Notes under the pieces: generated by a model
Told to the model about the DNA's origin: nothing
Databases searched by the model: none
The model's input: the letters and a program-made list of their open reading frames with translations, nothing else
Program-made: the position numbers and the translations under genes
Part shown: positions 33,950-43,501 of the stretch, piece by piece
Layout of the letters: every line of letters starts with the position of its first letter
How positions within the stretch are numbered: position 1 is the stretch's first letter
Origin: GCA-2693325 sp036343635
GTDB lineage: Bacteria; Latescibacterota; UBA2968; UBA8231
DNA length: 64,000 nt
Direction of reading: 5' to 3'
Assembly (NCBI GenBank): GCA_036343635.1
Contig: JAYYVF010000017.1
Location: forward strand, 17,621-81,620

Positions 33950-35953
33950 ATGAAAAAATACGTATGGGCTATGGCCTTGTTGTTCGCAACGAATTTGGAC
34001 GCACAGATTGGAACCTGGAAAATAGGCGGTAGTGGCCTATCTTGGAGTGAAAATGATTCGATCACTGTCCTGATCGAAGTGGGCGATCATTTACGTCCTA
34101 TTTATTTCAGCCCGAATCAAAATGCCTATGAGCATTTTTCTGGTTGGGAACCGTTGCGCATTCCACGTGAGCTTAGTTTTGTATTTGGTGAAGTACCACG
34201 GGCCTGGAAGGGTGCGCATGGTAACGAGACCACTGCCCACAATGGTACCTATCTGGTCGATGGCGACAGCACTACCTTCAATCCGCCAGTCTCCTCTCAA
34301 CCCGAAACTGTTTGGTACACCCTAGACACTGGTGTGCCTGTTCCAGCTATTCGTTTTGGGTTTTTTACGCCACCGCGAGGTTATCGCAGTGATGGCACGC
34401 CTTTTGTCCAAGATGCAGTTCCTGCTTTTGAAGTGTCGATTTCTGCTGAAGGTGAAGCCGAGTGGTTGGAAAAAACCAACTATCAGCAGGTAGGTAATCT
34501 AATAGCCCTACAACCGGAAAATTTTTCGACTAATGTACAGATTGAATTTCCGAAACAGTACGTCCGTTTTGTGCGCTACAAGCGTCTTACCTCGCTTCTT
34601 GACTCTGGAATGGGAACATCAAATAGTACTGGGGCGGGGGTAGCTTTTGCTGGCACCATCGCTGATTTTGAAATTTTTGCAGAAGGTGTTCCACGTCGTG
34701 CGGTATATCGTTCGCGTATTTTTGATCTGGGTAAGGGGATCAATTTAGGTCGAATACATTGGTCGGCTGCTCCGATGCGGATGATAAACGGGCAGCTGGT
34801 GGAAGTCGATAGTGAAAATGTGAAGGTGAGTGTTGAAGTGCGCTCGGGACGTGATGGAGATCCTAATGTTTATCACGAACACACGGACCGAGGTGGTGAA
34901 GAAGAGGTCTCGCGTGAACGATATGAACGGGTGCTACAGCCGCTTCTGCGTTCTGGGGTGGTTCGTGAACCTCGCCCAGGCATGCGGGCCTCCATCGATT
35001 ATGATACGGAAAATTGGTCGTTTTGGACGTCATCATTTGAAGATTCTGGAGGAAATCTGGGGCTCAGGGGTGGTTCATATTTGCAACTTCGTGTCACGCT
35101 ACATAGTGAGGAGTTTGACACCTTGATTCGTCTTGATTCACTCTGGATCGATACATCTCCATTGCTTGCGGATCAGGTAATTGCTGAAGTGGCACGACGT
35201 GACCAACCGAACCCAGCAAGTGGTTTCACCCAAGTTGAATTAGGTCAACCGACGGAGTTTGTGTATGATGTACAGGCTCATTTTGTGCGCAGTGATGAAA
35301 TCGGTTTTGACGCACTGAAAATAAGCACTGGCTCGCCAGTGGAATTTCGGGGTCTAGAATTGGGTGAACCACCGATCCCTGTTGAGCCTTTACTTGTTAA
35401 AGAAGGTGAAGACGAGTTGGTCGTTTATTTGCCCCAGCGAATAGAAACGGAAAACAACCTACCCCTTCGCATATTTTTTGCCTCTCAGGTCTTTGCATTA
35501 GCTTGGACTTTCGCTGGAGAGGTGATGGATATACAGACTACCAGTTTGCCGCAGCCAGTGGTGCCAGGTGACGCTGGAAATCATATAGGCACGAGCCAAT
35601 TGCGTGTGTTAGGCAGCACCGAGCACAACGGTCGCACCCTACATCAGATAGATTTTTCTAGCGATATGATCACACCTAACGACGATGGCATCAATGATGT
35701 TCTCACGATAGAGTACACTCTTTTTCAACTAATGGAACATGTCCCAGTAGTTCTTGAGATCTATGCGTTAGATGGTCGGCTAATGACCCGTCGCGAATTG
35801 GGTTTGCAGCGTTTTGGTCCGCAGCGTACTACTTGGGATGGACGAGATGATAAAGGCTATTTGCTTGCACCCGGGATGTATATAGTCGGTATAACGTTGA
35901 TGACGGGGACTCCTCTCGAGCGTCCGTTGCGACCGATAGGAGTGGCCTATTAA
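33950..35953 (+). CDS. Secreted discoidin-like protein with FlgD-like C-terminal domain (paralogue 1)
   Basis: The 667-residue protein has a signal peptide ending near LDAQ. A discoidin-like (F5/8 type C) region appears at ~99-145 (YLVDGDSTTFNPP, WYTLDTGVPVPAIRFGF), followed by other beta-rich domains and a final FlgD-like/T9SS-type domain from ~574 (ITPNDDGINDVLTIEY, TTWDGRDDKGYLLAPG). The AGGGA site lies about 10 nt before the ATG. Its stop overlaps the next start by one base (TAATG), and the two products share architecture, so it is one half of a duplicated pair. Carbohydrate binding on the cell surface is a plausible role. Confidence 0.72.
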   Translation: MKKYVWAMALLFATNLDAQIGTWKIGGSGLSWSENDSITVLIEVGDHLRPIYFSPNQNAYEHFSGWEPLRIPRELSFVFGEVPRAWKGAHGNETTAHNGTYLVDGDSTTFNPPVSSQPETVWYTLDTGVPVPAIRFGFFTPPRGYRSDGTPFVQDAVPAFEVSISAEGEAEWLEKTNYQQVGNLIALQPENFSTNVQIEFPKQYVRFVRYKRLTSLLDSGMGTSNSTGAGVAFAGTIADFEIFAEGVPRRAVYRSRIFDLGKGINLGRIHWSAAPMRMINGQLVEVDSENVKVSVEVRSGRDGDPNVYHEHTDRGGEEEVSRERYERVLQPLLRSGVVREPRPGMRASIDYDTENWSFWTSSFEDSGGNLGLRGGSYLQLRVTLHSEEFDTLIRLDSLWIDTSPLLADQVIAEVARRDQPNPASGFTQVELGQPTEFVYDVQAHFVRSDEIGFDALKISTGSPVEFRGLELGEPPIPVEPLLVKEGEDELVVYLPQRIETENNLPLRIFFASQVFALAWTFAGEVMDIQTTSLPQPVVPGDAGNHIGTSQLRVLGSTEHNGRTLHQIDFSSDMITPNDDGINDVLTIEYTLFQLMEHVPVVLEIYALDGRLMTRRELGLQRFGPQRTTWDGRDDKGYLLAPGMYIVGITLMTGTPLERPLRPIGVAY

Positions 35954-38301
35954 TGGTGTGGAAATGGAACATAGCCCTTCTGTTTTTGTGTGAGATCATA
36001 GTGGCTGAACAGCTTAGCTTCGACAGTGAATCTTCTTGGCGTAGTTGGGAGATGCCCTCAGATTTGATTCTCTTTGATGAAGGGGGTACGTTGAGTCTTC
36101 GGCGAATTAATAAGGAGATAAATGCTGCTGCTAACGCCCATCAATTTCAACATGTGTCTCAGGAACGTGACCAGGTCAGAGGCGGGATCTGGTTAGCTAA
36201 GACTAATTCACAAACTGCGTCTAAAATTATTGATGGCGATCCTGAAACTTTCTGGCAGCCAGATCAGAATGATGCATTAGATCAATGGTCTGTGCAGGTC
36301 GATCTGGGGAGACCTGTACTGGCACGTCAGATCCGCCTTCGCTTTCCAAATCGCAAAGGAGCGCGACCACTCAGGCAGTTCAGCGTCTTTGTTTCTTCGG
36401 GATCGCGAACTGATGCACTAAAAGATGTTTTTAAATTTGAGGCCGTCTACCGTACTTTTAAACCAAATACAAGTAACGAAGTGGTCATACCATTAGAGTA
36501 TATCGGTATAGATAGTACCTATGTAATTGATGCTCAACTTGATATTGATATTGAACACGAAAAACTATACCGCGTAATTCAATATCTCATAATAGAAATT
36601 GATGAAAAGAGTACCGATGCGGCTCTGGCCGAAATCGAGGTGCTGGCGGTGGGAGATAATGTGAGTCTCGGTACTGCAGGCCGCGGTGGTGGATTTTTAG
36701 AAGGTGGTCGCACGACTGGTGCAGCGCTTATGTTTGACGGAAATATGGATACCTTCGCGTTGTTGACCAGCGCAGACGGAGGTTGGTTAGACGCGGGGGT
36801 TTGGTGGCGCATTGATCTTGGTGCAGTGTTTTTTCTGGATGAAATTTTTATCTATCAGAGCCAGCTTGGTGAAGGATTGCGTGGTCAGGCCCAGGGAGGA
36901 AATCCATCGGCAGCGGGTGGTAATTTTTTAATTTCGGACGGTCGTCCGGCCTCTAATTCTAGTCTACCCGTACCCGAGCGTGTGGATTACGATGTACTGA
37001 TCGAGGATCGCTGTCGTCCTCAGTGTGCCGGGCAAATTTTCCGACAAAGGTATATGTTCACTCCACGAAAAGTCCGCTACCTTTTGTGGCACGAAATAGA
37101 CGAACTCGGAGGTGGTACGGGTTGGGGGCTTGAGACTATGCTGTTTGCTGAGGGATATCCGGCACAGGTACAGATGCGTTCAGATTTTATTGATTTGGCC
37201 GCTACGAACGGTGATGGTCGACCACGTGTAATAAAACAGTTAGAATGGTCTGCCCATACGCCGCCAGGAACTAAGATCCAGTTGCGCTCTCGTTCGGGGA
37301 AATCGCTTCGTAAAGTCTATACCTTTTACGACCGCAAGGGTGATGCTATTACTGAAAAAAAATGGAATAGCGCTCCCAAAGTCTTGCGAGGTAGGGTCGA
37401 TACGAGTTTGGTAACTGGAGATGACTGGGACAATTGGAGCAATGTCTACCAATTTTCGGGCGAGATTTTTAAATCTAAGAGTCCGCGCCGTTACCTGCAG
37501 TTAGAACTGATTTTATCCAGTGATGATCCACAGGAAACAGCGGAACTTCATTCGGTCTCTGTCGAATTTGAGGAGGCGATATTTCAGCAGGTACGCGGTG
37601 AAATTTGGCCGCGCAGAGCGAATCCTAATGAAATGACCGCTTTCACTTACACGTTATGGACGGAAGGTGATTTATTCGATAGTGGTTTTGATGTGTTGCG
37701 ACTTGCTGTGCCAGGTGAAATAGGCGGTGAAATCAGTGTGCATTTGGGCGAGAAAGAAGTACCGTTTGCAGAAGTGATTGATACAAGCGATTCACTCTAT
37801 TTTTTTTTCCCCGAGCGAGTGAAGGCTGATACGGTAAAGATACAATTTGGCGCGCGATTGTTGGAGTATGCTGCGCTTTTTAGTGTGGATGTAGGAGTGA
37901 CTGATCGACCTGGTATCTGGCAGCCGGTGGAACCTATCGCTCGTCGTGCCAATATAGTCACCCTACCGGATTTGCCTGGTCAAGGGCAATTGGTAGGCGA
38001 TTTGAAAGTCCGCCCACCTGTATTGAGTCCAAACGGTGACGGTATCAACGAACGGGCTCAGATTAGTTTTGTTGTTTTTAAAGCCACAGAGCGTGTTCCA
38101 GATGTAACGATTCGGGATCTTGATGGACAGGACGTGGTGGTACTAACGGCTGAACGTCGTGGGATCGACGAGCTCTTTTTTTGGGACGGACGTGATGCCC
38201 ACGGGACGTTAGTAGGTCCAGGAATTTATATCTGTGATATTGATCTGGGCACAAAGGACTCTGGAGGCAGAGTGTTACGCACAATCGGCGTTACTTACTG
38301 A
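35953..38301 (+). CDS. Secreted discoidin-like protein with FlgD-like C-terminal domain (paralogue 2)
   Basis: The 782-residue protein carries an N-terminal signal-like segment (~5-18), an F5/8-type region at ~76-130 (IIDGDPETFWQP, QVDLGRPVLARQIRLRF), a second such region near 258-300 (WWRIDLGAVFFLDEIFIY), further beta domains, and a C-terminal FlgD-like domain from ~690 (VLSPNGDGINERAQISF, FFWDGRDAHGTLVGPG). It starts on the last base of the preceding paralogue's stop codon. The pair is likely translated together and secreted by the same route. Binding partners are unknown. Confidence 0.72.
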   Translation: MVWKWNIALLFLCEIIVAEQLSFDSESSWRSWEMPSDLILFDEGGTLSLRRINKEINAAANAHQFQHVSQERDQVRGGIWLAKTNSQTASKIIDGDPETFWQPDQNDALDQWSVQVDLGRPVLARQIRLRFPNRKGARPLRQFSVFVSSGSRTDALKDVFKFEAVYRTFKPNTSNEVVIPLEYIGIDSTYVIDAQLDIDIEHEKLYRVIQYLIIEIDEKSTDAALAEIEVLAVGDNVSLGTAGRGGGFLEGGRTTGAALMFDGNMDTFALLTSADGGWLDAGVWWRIDLGAVFFLDEIFIYQSQLGEGLRGQAQGGNPSAAGGNFLISDGRPASNSSLPVPERVDYDVLIEDRCRPQCAGQIFRQRYMFTPRKVRYLLWHEIDELGGGTGWGLETMLFAEGYPAQVQMRSDFIDLAATNGDGRPRVIKQLEWSAHTPPGTKIQLRSRSGKSLRKVYTFYDRKGDAITEKKWNSAPKVLRGRVDTSLVTGDDWDNWSNVYQFSGEIFKSKSPRRYLQLELILSSDDPQETAELHSVSVEFEEAIFQQVRGEIWPRRANPNEMTAFTYTLWTEGDLFDSGFDVLRLAVPGEIGGEISVHLGEKEVPFAEVIDTSDSLYFFFPERVKADTVKIQFGARLLEYAALFSVDVGVTDRPGIWQPVEPIARRANIVTLPDLPGQGQLVGDLKVRPPVLSPNGDGINERAQISFVVFKATERVPDVTIRDLDGQDVVVLTAERRGIDELFFWDGRDAHGTLVGPGIYICDIDLGTKDSGGRVLRTIGVTY

Positions 38302-38398
38302 TACACAAGGCGATGTGATGCGGGTAATTTCAACTTTATTGCTATTGAGTTAAGAAAAATATAGATTTTTTCGTGTGCTCATAAATCAGGAGCTACTA

Positions 38399-39385
38399 AT
38401 GTCGCGTACGAGTCTCGCTTTGATTGGTTGTGGTGGTATGGGACAAAGCCATCTAAGCCGTTTTTTTTCCCTCGCAGATCGTTTGGAAGTGAAAAATGTT
38501 GTTGATGTAGATATTGAAACTGCCAACCGTGTAGCTGCATTAGTGCCCGGTGCCAAGCCGGCATCTGACTATCGTTCGGTCCTGAGTCAGGTCGATGCTG
38601 TACTGATAGCTCTTCCACACCATCTTCACCATTCGGTGGCTTTAGAGTGTTTGCAGTGTGATAAACACGTTCTACTGGAAAAGCCAATGGCCAATACTGA
38701 AAAGCAATGTGAAGAATTAATAGAAACGGCTTTAAGCAAACAGCGTGTTTTAATGATTGCTTATTGTATGCGCTATCACCCACTAGTATTAGCGCTAAAG
38801 CAGGCTGTAGATCAAAAATTGGCCGGCGATCTTTTTCAGCTTTCTATATGGACCGAACAGCACACACAAGCTCCTCCCGAATCGTGGATGTGTCGTGAAG
38901 AGACGCTTGGTGGTGGTCAGCTATTTAGTCATGGATGTCATTATGTTGATCTTCTTCTGTGGTTTTTGGGGTGGCCAAAACGAGGGATCCATATGGGCAC
39001 TAATCGTGGAACGCCTTGGATGGAGCGAGAAGGAACAAGTAATGTTTGTTTGGAATTTGAAGATGGTCGACTAGGTTATCATTTTGGCACATGGGGAGCT
39101 CGTGGTTCAAAACTTGGATATTCTTTTCATGCCCATTGCGACGGTGGTCTTCTTGAAGCCGACTTCTCGGGAAAGAAACTTATTCTTCATAAAGGAAAGC
39201 ACCAAGAAGTTATTACTGAGCTAAGTGAATCAAGCAAACATACAGAATATGAAATGGCTCATTTCCTTGACTGTATAGAAAAAGACCAGACTCCCCTAAC
39301 TGACGGAACTATAGCGTTGCAGAGTCTACGCGTCATCTGGGAACTCTATAAAGCAGAAGATAACAGGGATTGGGCCCAGTTTTAG
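38399..39385 (+). CDS. Gfo/Idh/MocA-family oxidoreductase
   Basis: The 328-residue protein has a Rossmann N-terminus (LALIGCGGMGQSHLSRF), the canonical HVLLEKPMANT motif with catalytic lysine, and an HGCHYVDLLLWFLGWP block in the C-terminal domain. It would oxidise or reduce a sugar or cyclitol with NAD(P). An AGGAG site lies just before the ATG, which decides this start over an upstream one at 38375. Unlike the copy at 32791 it keeps EKP. The stop codon sits within a 13-bp hairpin. Confidence 0.87.
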   Translation: MSRTSLALIGCGGMGQSHLSRFFSLADRLEVKNVVDVDIETANRVAALVPGAKPASDYRSVLSQVDAVLIALPHHLHHSVALECLQCDKHVLLEKPMANTEKQCEELIETALSKQRVLMIAYCMRYHPLVLALKQAVDQKLAGDLFQLSIWTEQHTQAPPESWMCREETLGGGQLFSHGCHYVDLLLWFLGWPKRGIHMGTNRGTPWMEREGTSNVCLEFEDGRLGYHFGTWGARGSKLGYSFHAHCDGGLLEADFSGKKLILHKGKHQEVITELSESSKHTEYEMAHFLDCIEKDQTPLTDGTIALQSLRVIWELYKAEDNRDWAQF

Positions 39386-39411
39386 GTTTTGACTACAGGT
39401 CAAAACCTAAA
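39381..39411. repeat. Hairpin overlapping the stop codon
   Basis: Arms 39381-39393 and 39399-39411 pair perfectly over 13 bp around a 5-nt loop. There is no T-run on either strand, so it is at best a weak terminator or an mRNA-stabilising hairpin. Confidence 0.55.
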
Positions 39412-39469
39412 GAGATATTTCAAAATTGCAGTATGAAGATTTTACCACTTTAATGTGAGGAGGTACCTG

Positions 39470-39880
39470 GTGGCTTTATTGCGTCATTTGGCTTTAAGGT
39501 GTCGTGATGTTGAAGTGTCGCGACGTTTCTATGAAGAGGCGATAGGCTTTCGCTTTATTGATTACCGCTCTCCAAACGGTGATGGCAGTTTGGATCTGAC
39601 GGATGGGACTTTGAACATTACCCTATTGCCTTACAAAGGGACTCGACCGGCCTTTGAGGAAGGGGACGAATATATTCATTTTGGGATTTATGTGGACGAC
39701 CTTAAAGGGGCTTGGTATCGTCTTAAAGCTTCGGGAGCATCCGGGATCAAAACGGTTAAGAGCCGAAGTGATATTGATCGAGATGCTCCGCCCGAGATAG
39801 CCTTTAAGGTAACAGATCCAGATGGCAATATCATTGATGTGACAGGTGATTCAAATGAGTGGCGTGGAGTTGCACTATAA
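39470..39880 (+). CDS. VOC-family (glyoxalase/dioxygenase fold) protein
   Basis: The 136-residue protein has the two beta-alpha-beta-beta-beta halves of the vicinal oxygen chelate fold: HLALRCRDVEVSRRFYEEAIGF at the start and HFGIYVDDLKGAWYRLKA followed by FKVTDPDGNIIDV at the end. His and Glu/Asp positions typical of metal binding are present (H at residue 6 and H in IHFG). GTG 39470 was chosen because AGGAGG lies 6 nt before it. A GTG at 39455 is also in frame but lacks a site. The reaction is unknown. Confidence 0.75.
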   Translation: MALLRHLALRCRDVEVSRRFYEEAIGFRFIDYRSPNGDGSLDLTDGTLNITLLPYKGTRPAFEEGDEYIHFGIYVDDLKGAWYRLKASGASGIKTVKSRSDIDRDAPPEIAFKVTDPDGNIIDVTGDSNEWRGVAL

Positions 39881-39942
39881 ACAGAGTAGACATTAACCGG
39901 ATTCTTTTTGGACTGGGAGGGTGCAACGAAATTGTTTTGAAA

Positions 39943-40479
39943 TCAATCTTCTTTGAATACCTGCCAAGGTCTTGGATAGTCGATCAATCCTTTCACGTTA
40001 CCTAAGATATCATTTTCGAGCTGCAGGACCATGTCATGACTGGATCTAAAAATGGTATGAAGATGGGTACGGTCGATCGGAATGAAGCCAAAGCGAGGGT
40101 AATATTGGAGACTGCCTTGAACGACCACTATCTTGTAACCCTGATCAACGCATTTCTTGATTCCTCTCTGAACCATTTTAGAACCGATTCCCTGTTTCTG
40201 ATACTTGCGGTAGACACATAGAGGTCCAAGAGCACATACGGAAATATCAGGATGATCTTCGAGTTGTATTGTGCTAAAGAATATGTGCCCAACTACAGTT
40301 CCGTTCAGTTCGGCAACGAGTGAGATGGTTGGTCTATGCCCTGGTTCCTCACGGAGCTGCTCAACAAGTGTTGCTTCCTCTTCACCGGAGCCAAAGGTTT
40401 CATGAAAAACCTCCACAATAAGGTTATGAATAGCATCGTAGTCAGAAAGTATCTCCGCCCGAATGGATATTTCACACAT
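39943..40479 (-). CDS. GNAT-family N-acetyltransferase
   Basis: The 178-residue protein has the acetyl-CoA-binding motif A (LCVYRKYQKQGIGSKMVQRGIKKC) and a YPRFGFIPID block typical of YhbS-like GNAT proteins. It begins SIRAEILSDYDAIHNLIVEVF, the usual N-terminal strand-helix. The acceptor is not known. It lies 23 bp upstream of the TonB receptor gene's 3' end direction on the same strand, but it is not obviously functionally linked to it. Confidence 0.85.
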   Translation of the reverse strand: MCEISIRAEILSDYDAIHNLIVEVFHETFGSGEEEATLVEQLREEPGHRPTISLVAELNGTVVGHIFFSTIQLEDHPDISVCALGPLCVYRKYQKQGIGSKMVQRGIKKCVDQGYKIVVVQGSLQYYPRFGFIPIDRTHLHTIFRSSHDMVLQLENDILGNVKGLIDYPRPWQVFKED

Positions 40480-40502
40480 TCTATTATTCTCAATTTTAGC
40501 TA

Positions 40503-42716
40503 TTAAAAGTAGAGCTGATACAACAGACGTATGTTTCGTCCTGGTTCCGGCATGACTGATCTGATGCGATTTAAATGATTTCGATAAAGGATGTTGTTGA
40601 TATTATCTACAGACAATACAAGGGTATTCAACATCTTATGTTTGAATCGACTATATTCGACAGTAACGTCGGACACTAAGTATCCTTCGGTAGGATCCTC
40701 AAATATACCATTACGCCTCTGTGCCGAAGCCCCACGGGAAGTGAACCGCATCTGCAAAGTTTCATTGGACCATTTAAAGCCGGTTTGCCAGAGCAAAGGG
40801 GGTATTTGAGGTATCGCTTGTTTTGGATTTGAAAGGAATGTCCCATTCACGTAACTGGCAGTAGCAAAAAATTTAAAATTATTATTAATAGGGATCAAAA
40901 AATTTCCTTCTGCTCCTCGGAAACGTGCGTTTTGGCCACGTACCTGATAAAGTGGTAAGTCAGCACGCCGCAGACTCATTGATCCGGTATTTTCAGCGTA
41001 TAAAAAATTACGATAACGGTTTTCAAATATTGCCAGTTGTAGCTTTAATTTGGGTCCATCCCAAGTAGTGGCGACTTCAATCCCCAGGCCCTTTTCAAGG
41101 TCCAAGTCAGTATTACCTACTTCATAAGAATATGCAGCTAAATGAGGTCCTGAAGAAAATAATTCTTCCACAGTAGGAGCACGAAATGATCGCATCAAAG
41201 TGAAGGTTATACCCCATTTATTTACAGGTTGGTGTTGCAAAGACGCTCCTCCTGAAAAACCGCGGAACAGTCTTTTTCTTGTTTGACCAATAGTTGAGGA
41301 GGTGCGATTTAGCTTTGGCACAATGTTTCGTATGTCCCAACGCAGTGAAGATGCGAGTTCCCATTTTTTGAATTTCCAATTTCGAATCGAGTAGATAGCT
41401 CCTCCATACTCGCGAGTTTCGGGAGTATTACTAAAACCACCCGATGCGTAATCTCGGTATTCATAGCTCAAGCCATCTTCTCCATCTTTTCTAGGAGACC
41501 TAAACCCACCGCTGTGAGTAATTACGCCAAACTCAGTTCCCAATATCCCTGAAGATTCGTATTCAGCATGGTAATATCTCGTGATTGAATGGGACCAGTT
41601 TAGTCTTTTGTGATTAAGACCTAAAATGATGAGCGGTGTATCTAATTCGAATTCTATTCGTTTCCTTTCTAATTCGATGTTTACCCCTTTCGGGTGGCCG
41701 CCTATGGGATCTGGTGCGATACCGTATGTCGAGCTGTAAAGACTTAGAGCTGTTCCAAACCTATCCTTTCCATCAATCCTTCCGATTCCAAAACCATAAT
41801 TGTTTCGCTGTGATTCGGTATTTACAAGGAGGCCAATCGGAGTGTCCGTGTCATTATCTTTTCTACCCATTAGATTTGTGTTAAATGTAAATTCTCCAAC
41901 GACACCTTCTATTTGAGTGTTGTATGCCCAACCTGAGGAGGCTGTAGCGCTGGAAAATACTATATTGCGAGTCCAGCGATTCGGTCGGGAATTTGCAATT
42001 AAGTTTTTTTCTGAATTTACGATTCCAGCTAATGCGTTACTTCCATAACGAACAGTTTCGGGACCTCGAATTAGGGCGATGGTCTCAGATGTCATGGGTT
42101 CGATGACCGTTGCGTGGTCTGGAGAAGAGGCAGATAAATCGCCCGTACTTTGACCGTCCTCCAACACAAGAAGCCTTGCGTCACCCATCCCTCTTACTAC
42201 TGGCCTAGATGTTCCCGGTCCCGTGGAACGCTTAGAAAATCCTGCTTGATTGCTTAGTGTTTCAGCTAAAGTATTTTTTAATCGACTACGCAGTTGGGAT
42301 GTATTCAAATTGATTGATGCTTTTGATGAAATTCTATCAATGTTTTTTTCTACGACTATTGTTTCGGACAAAGTGGCTACACGAGGATGCATGAAAATTT
42401 CAACTTCAGGAATTTTGTCGTTTATAAGTAGAGTGTCTCTAAAATTTTCGTAGCCAATATGCGTAGCTGTTAAAACGTAAACTCGGGGATTTAATGAAGA
42501 GAATCCAAAAGATCCGTCGGATTTAGAAACACTTACAAGTTGTGAATCCTGCAGGCTAACGAGAGCGCCAATAATTGGCGCTCTCGTCTGATGTTGTAAA
42601 ACTCTGCCTTGGAGATCTATTGATGAAGCATTTGTCGAGAGACTAATCGACATGGATCCTGCAATTAATATGCGCTTCGAAAATAGAACAATAACGGAAA
42701 TTTTTTTAATCGTCAT
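40503..42716 (-). CDS. TonB-dependent outer-membrane receptor
   Basis: The 737-residue protein (ATG 42716, overlapping the lipoprotein gene) has a signal peptide, a carboxypeptidase-like regulatory domain (~20-100: LQGRVLQHQTRAPIIGALVSL), a plug with TLAETLSNQAGFSKRSTGPG and PVVRGMGDARLLVLEDGQSTGD, and a 22-strand barrel ending in the typical aromatic YQLYF. It is an active importer of a metal chelate or other nutrient. Its neighbour, a His-rich lipoprotein, points to zinc or copper. The longer ORF to 42848 would start inside the lipoprotein gene. Confidence 0.9.
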   Translation of the reverse strand: MTIKKISVIVLFSKRILIAGSMSISLSTNASSIDLQGRVLQHQTRAPIIGALVSLQDSQLVSVSKSDGSFGFSSLNPRVYVLTATHIGYENFRDTLLINDKIPEVEIFMHPRVATLSETIVVEKNIDRISSKASINLNTSQLRSRLKNTLAETLSNQAGFSKRSTGPGTSRPVVRGMGDARLLVLEDGQSTGDLSASSPDHATVIEPMTSETIALIRGPETVRYGSNALAGIVNSEKNLIANSRPNRWTRNIVFSSATASSGWAYNTQIEGVVGEFTFNTNLMGRKDNDTDTPIGLLVNTESQRNNYGFGIGRIDGKDRFGTALSLYSSTYGIAPDPIGGHPKGVNIELERKRIEFELDTPLIILGLNHKRLNWSHSITRYYHAEYESSGILGTEFGVITHSGGFRSPRKDGEDGLSYEYRDYASGGFSNTPETREYGGAIYSIRNWKFKKWELASSLRWDIRNIVPKLNRTSSTIGQTRKRLFRGFSGGASLQHQPVNKWGITFTLMRSFRAPTVEELFSSGPHLAAYSYEVGNTDLDLEKGLGIEVATTWDGPKLKLQLAIFENRYRNFLYAENTGSMSLRRADLPLYQVRGQNARFRGAEGNFLIPINNNFKFFATASYVNGTFLSNPKQAIPQIPPLLWQTGFKWSNETLQMRFTSRGASAQRRNGIFEDPTEGYLVSDVTVEYSRFKHKMLNTLVLSVDNINNILYRNHLNRIRSVMPEPGRNIRLLYQLYF

Positions 42717-43233
42717 GATCATGCGAGTCATGATCCTCGTCATGAGCGTCTTGGCCGGGGCCATCTTCAACGACGTGTACGGGTAATGGACTGGAGACAA
42801 AGTCAGCATGATCTCCATGCAAAAGCTGGATAGTAAGGGTTGTTTCACCTTCGCTCAATCCGACTACGTGGAATGACCAAGCTCCATCTTCGGCGTGAGC
42901 TTCGATTTCCGCTACGCTGTCGTTGGCTAACTGCATCGATAGTTTCAAATCATCATCCGGAGTAAATGTCTGTCCATCTTCGGACAAGAATCGTACCGTA
43001 AGTAGAGATGTTTCTTTCTCGTGTCCGACTTCTATTTCTCCCGTTATCACACCTTTTTCTAAGCGGACAACCTCAGTTCCGCTATTATAAATTACTAGAC
43101 CGAATGCTTCGGCATGGTCTTGGTCGGCGGTTCCGTCTACCGGGTTGTCTGAGTTGCATCCAGTTGTGGCGAATACCATAGGAAGGAAGCATAGGCACGA
43201 AACAGCCGTTTGAATTCTTTTTTTAGTTATCAT
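42706..43233 (-). CDS. His-rich, metal-binding-like lipoprotein
   Basis: The 175-residue protein has a lipobox ATTGC (Cys26), a beta-rich middle (residues ~45-150) and a C-terminus with repeated His/Asp (DAHDEDHDSHDHDD). The tail and several internal HAE, HAD and HGD pairs suggest binding of zinc, nickel or copper. It overlaps the TonB receptor start by 11 nt, so the two are probably coupled. A -10-like ATTTTA (43269-43274, reverse strand) and a 10-bp inverted repeat (43281-43311) lie upstream and could be a metal-responsive operator. An AGGG site precedes the ATG. Confidence 0.78.
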   Translation of the reverse strand: MITKKRIQTAVSCLCFLPMVFATTGCNSDNPVDGTADQDHAEAFGLVIYNSGTEVVRLEKGVITGEIEVGHEKETSLLTVRFLSEDGQTFTPDDDLKLSMQLANDSVAEIEAHAEDGAWSFHVVGLSEGETTLTIQLLHGDHADFVSSPLPVHVVEDGPGQDAHDEDHDSHDHDD

Positions 43234-43280
43234 TGTAACCCTATATTTTAAATTTTTGTTGAAAAGCTATTTTAGTTTAC

Positions 43281-43311
43281 CATAGGCAACGCTGAAAACT
43301 TGTTGCCTATG
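43281..43311. promoter_or_regulatory. 10-bp inverted repeat, possible operator
   Basis: Arms 43281-43290 and 43302-43311 (CATAGGCAAC/GTTGCCTATG) are perfect around an 11-nt loop. They lie just upstream of a -10-like box before the His-rich lipoprotein gene, where a repressor such as a Fur/Zur-type protein would bind. The TAGGCAA/TTGCCTA ends also occur in the palindrome at 18368-18424. Confidence 0.45.
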
Positions 43312-43366
43312 CTTATTACCTTTTTTTCAAAGATGACAGACGCATTATGTCGCATCGATTTCCACA

Positions 43367-43418
43367 GTTATGTAGTGGATTTCTGGTAGCTATGTATTAC
43401 CGTAATCCACTACATAAC
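43367..43418. repeat. 15-bp perfect inverted repeat
   Basis: Arms 43367-43381 and 43404-43418 are perfect complements over 15 bp with a 22-nt loop that itself holds a 4-bp stem. There is no T-run. Confidence 0.8.
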
Positions 43419-43464
43419 TTCGCACATGAATACGCAAAAAGATCCTGAAGAATTCATGTGCGAA
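43419..43464. repeat. 13-bp perfect inverted repeat
   Basis: Arms 43419-43431 and 43452-43464 pair perfectly over 13 bp. The repeat abuts the 15-bp repeat at 43367-43418 and lies 37 bp downstream of the DUF2946-like gene's end. Confidence 0.8.
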
Positions 43465-43501
43465 GGTCTTCATCTTTTCGACGATCCGAACTATCTATGG
43501 T

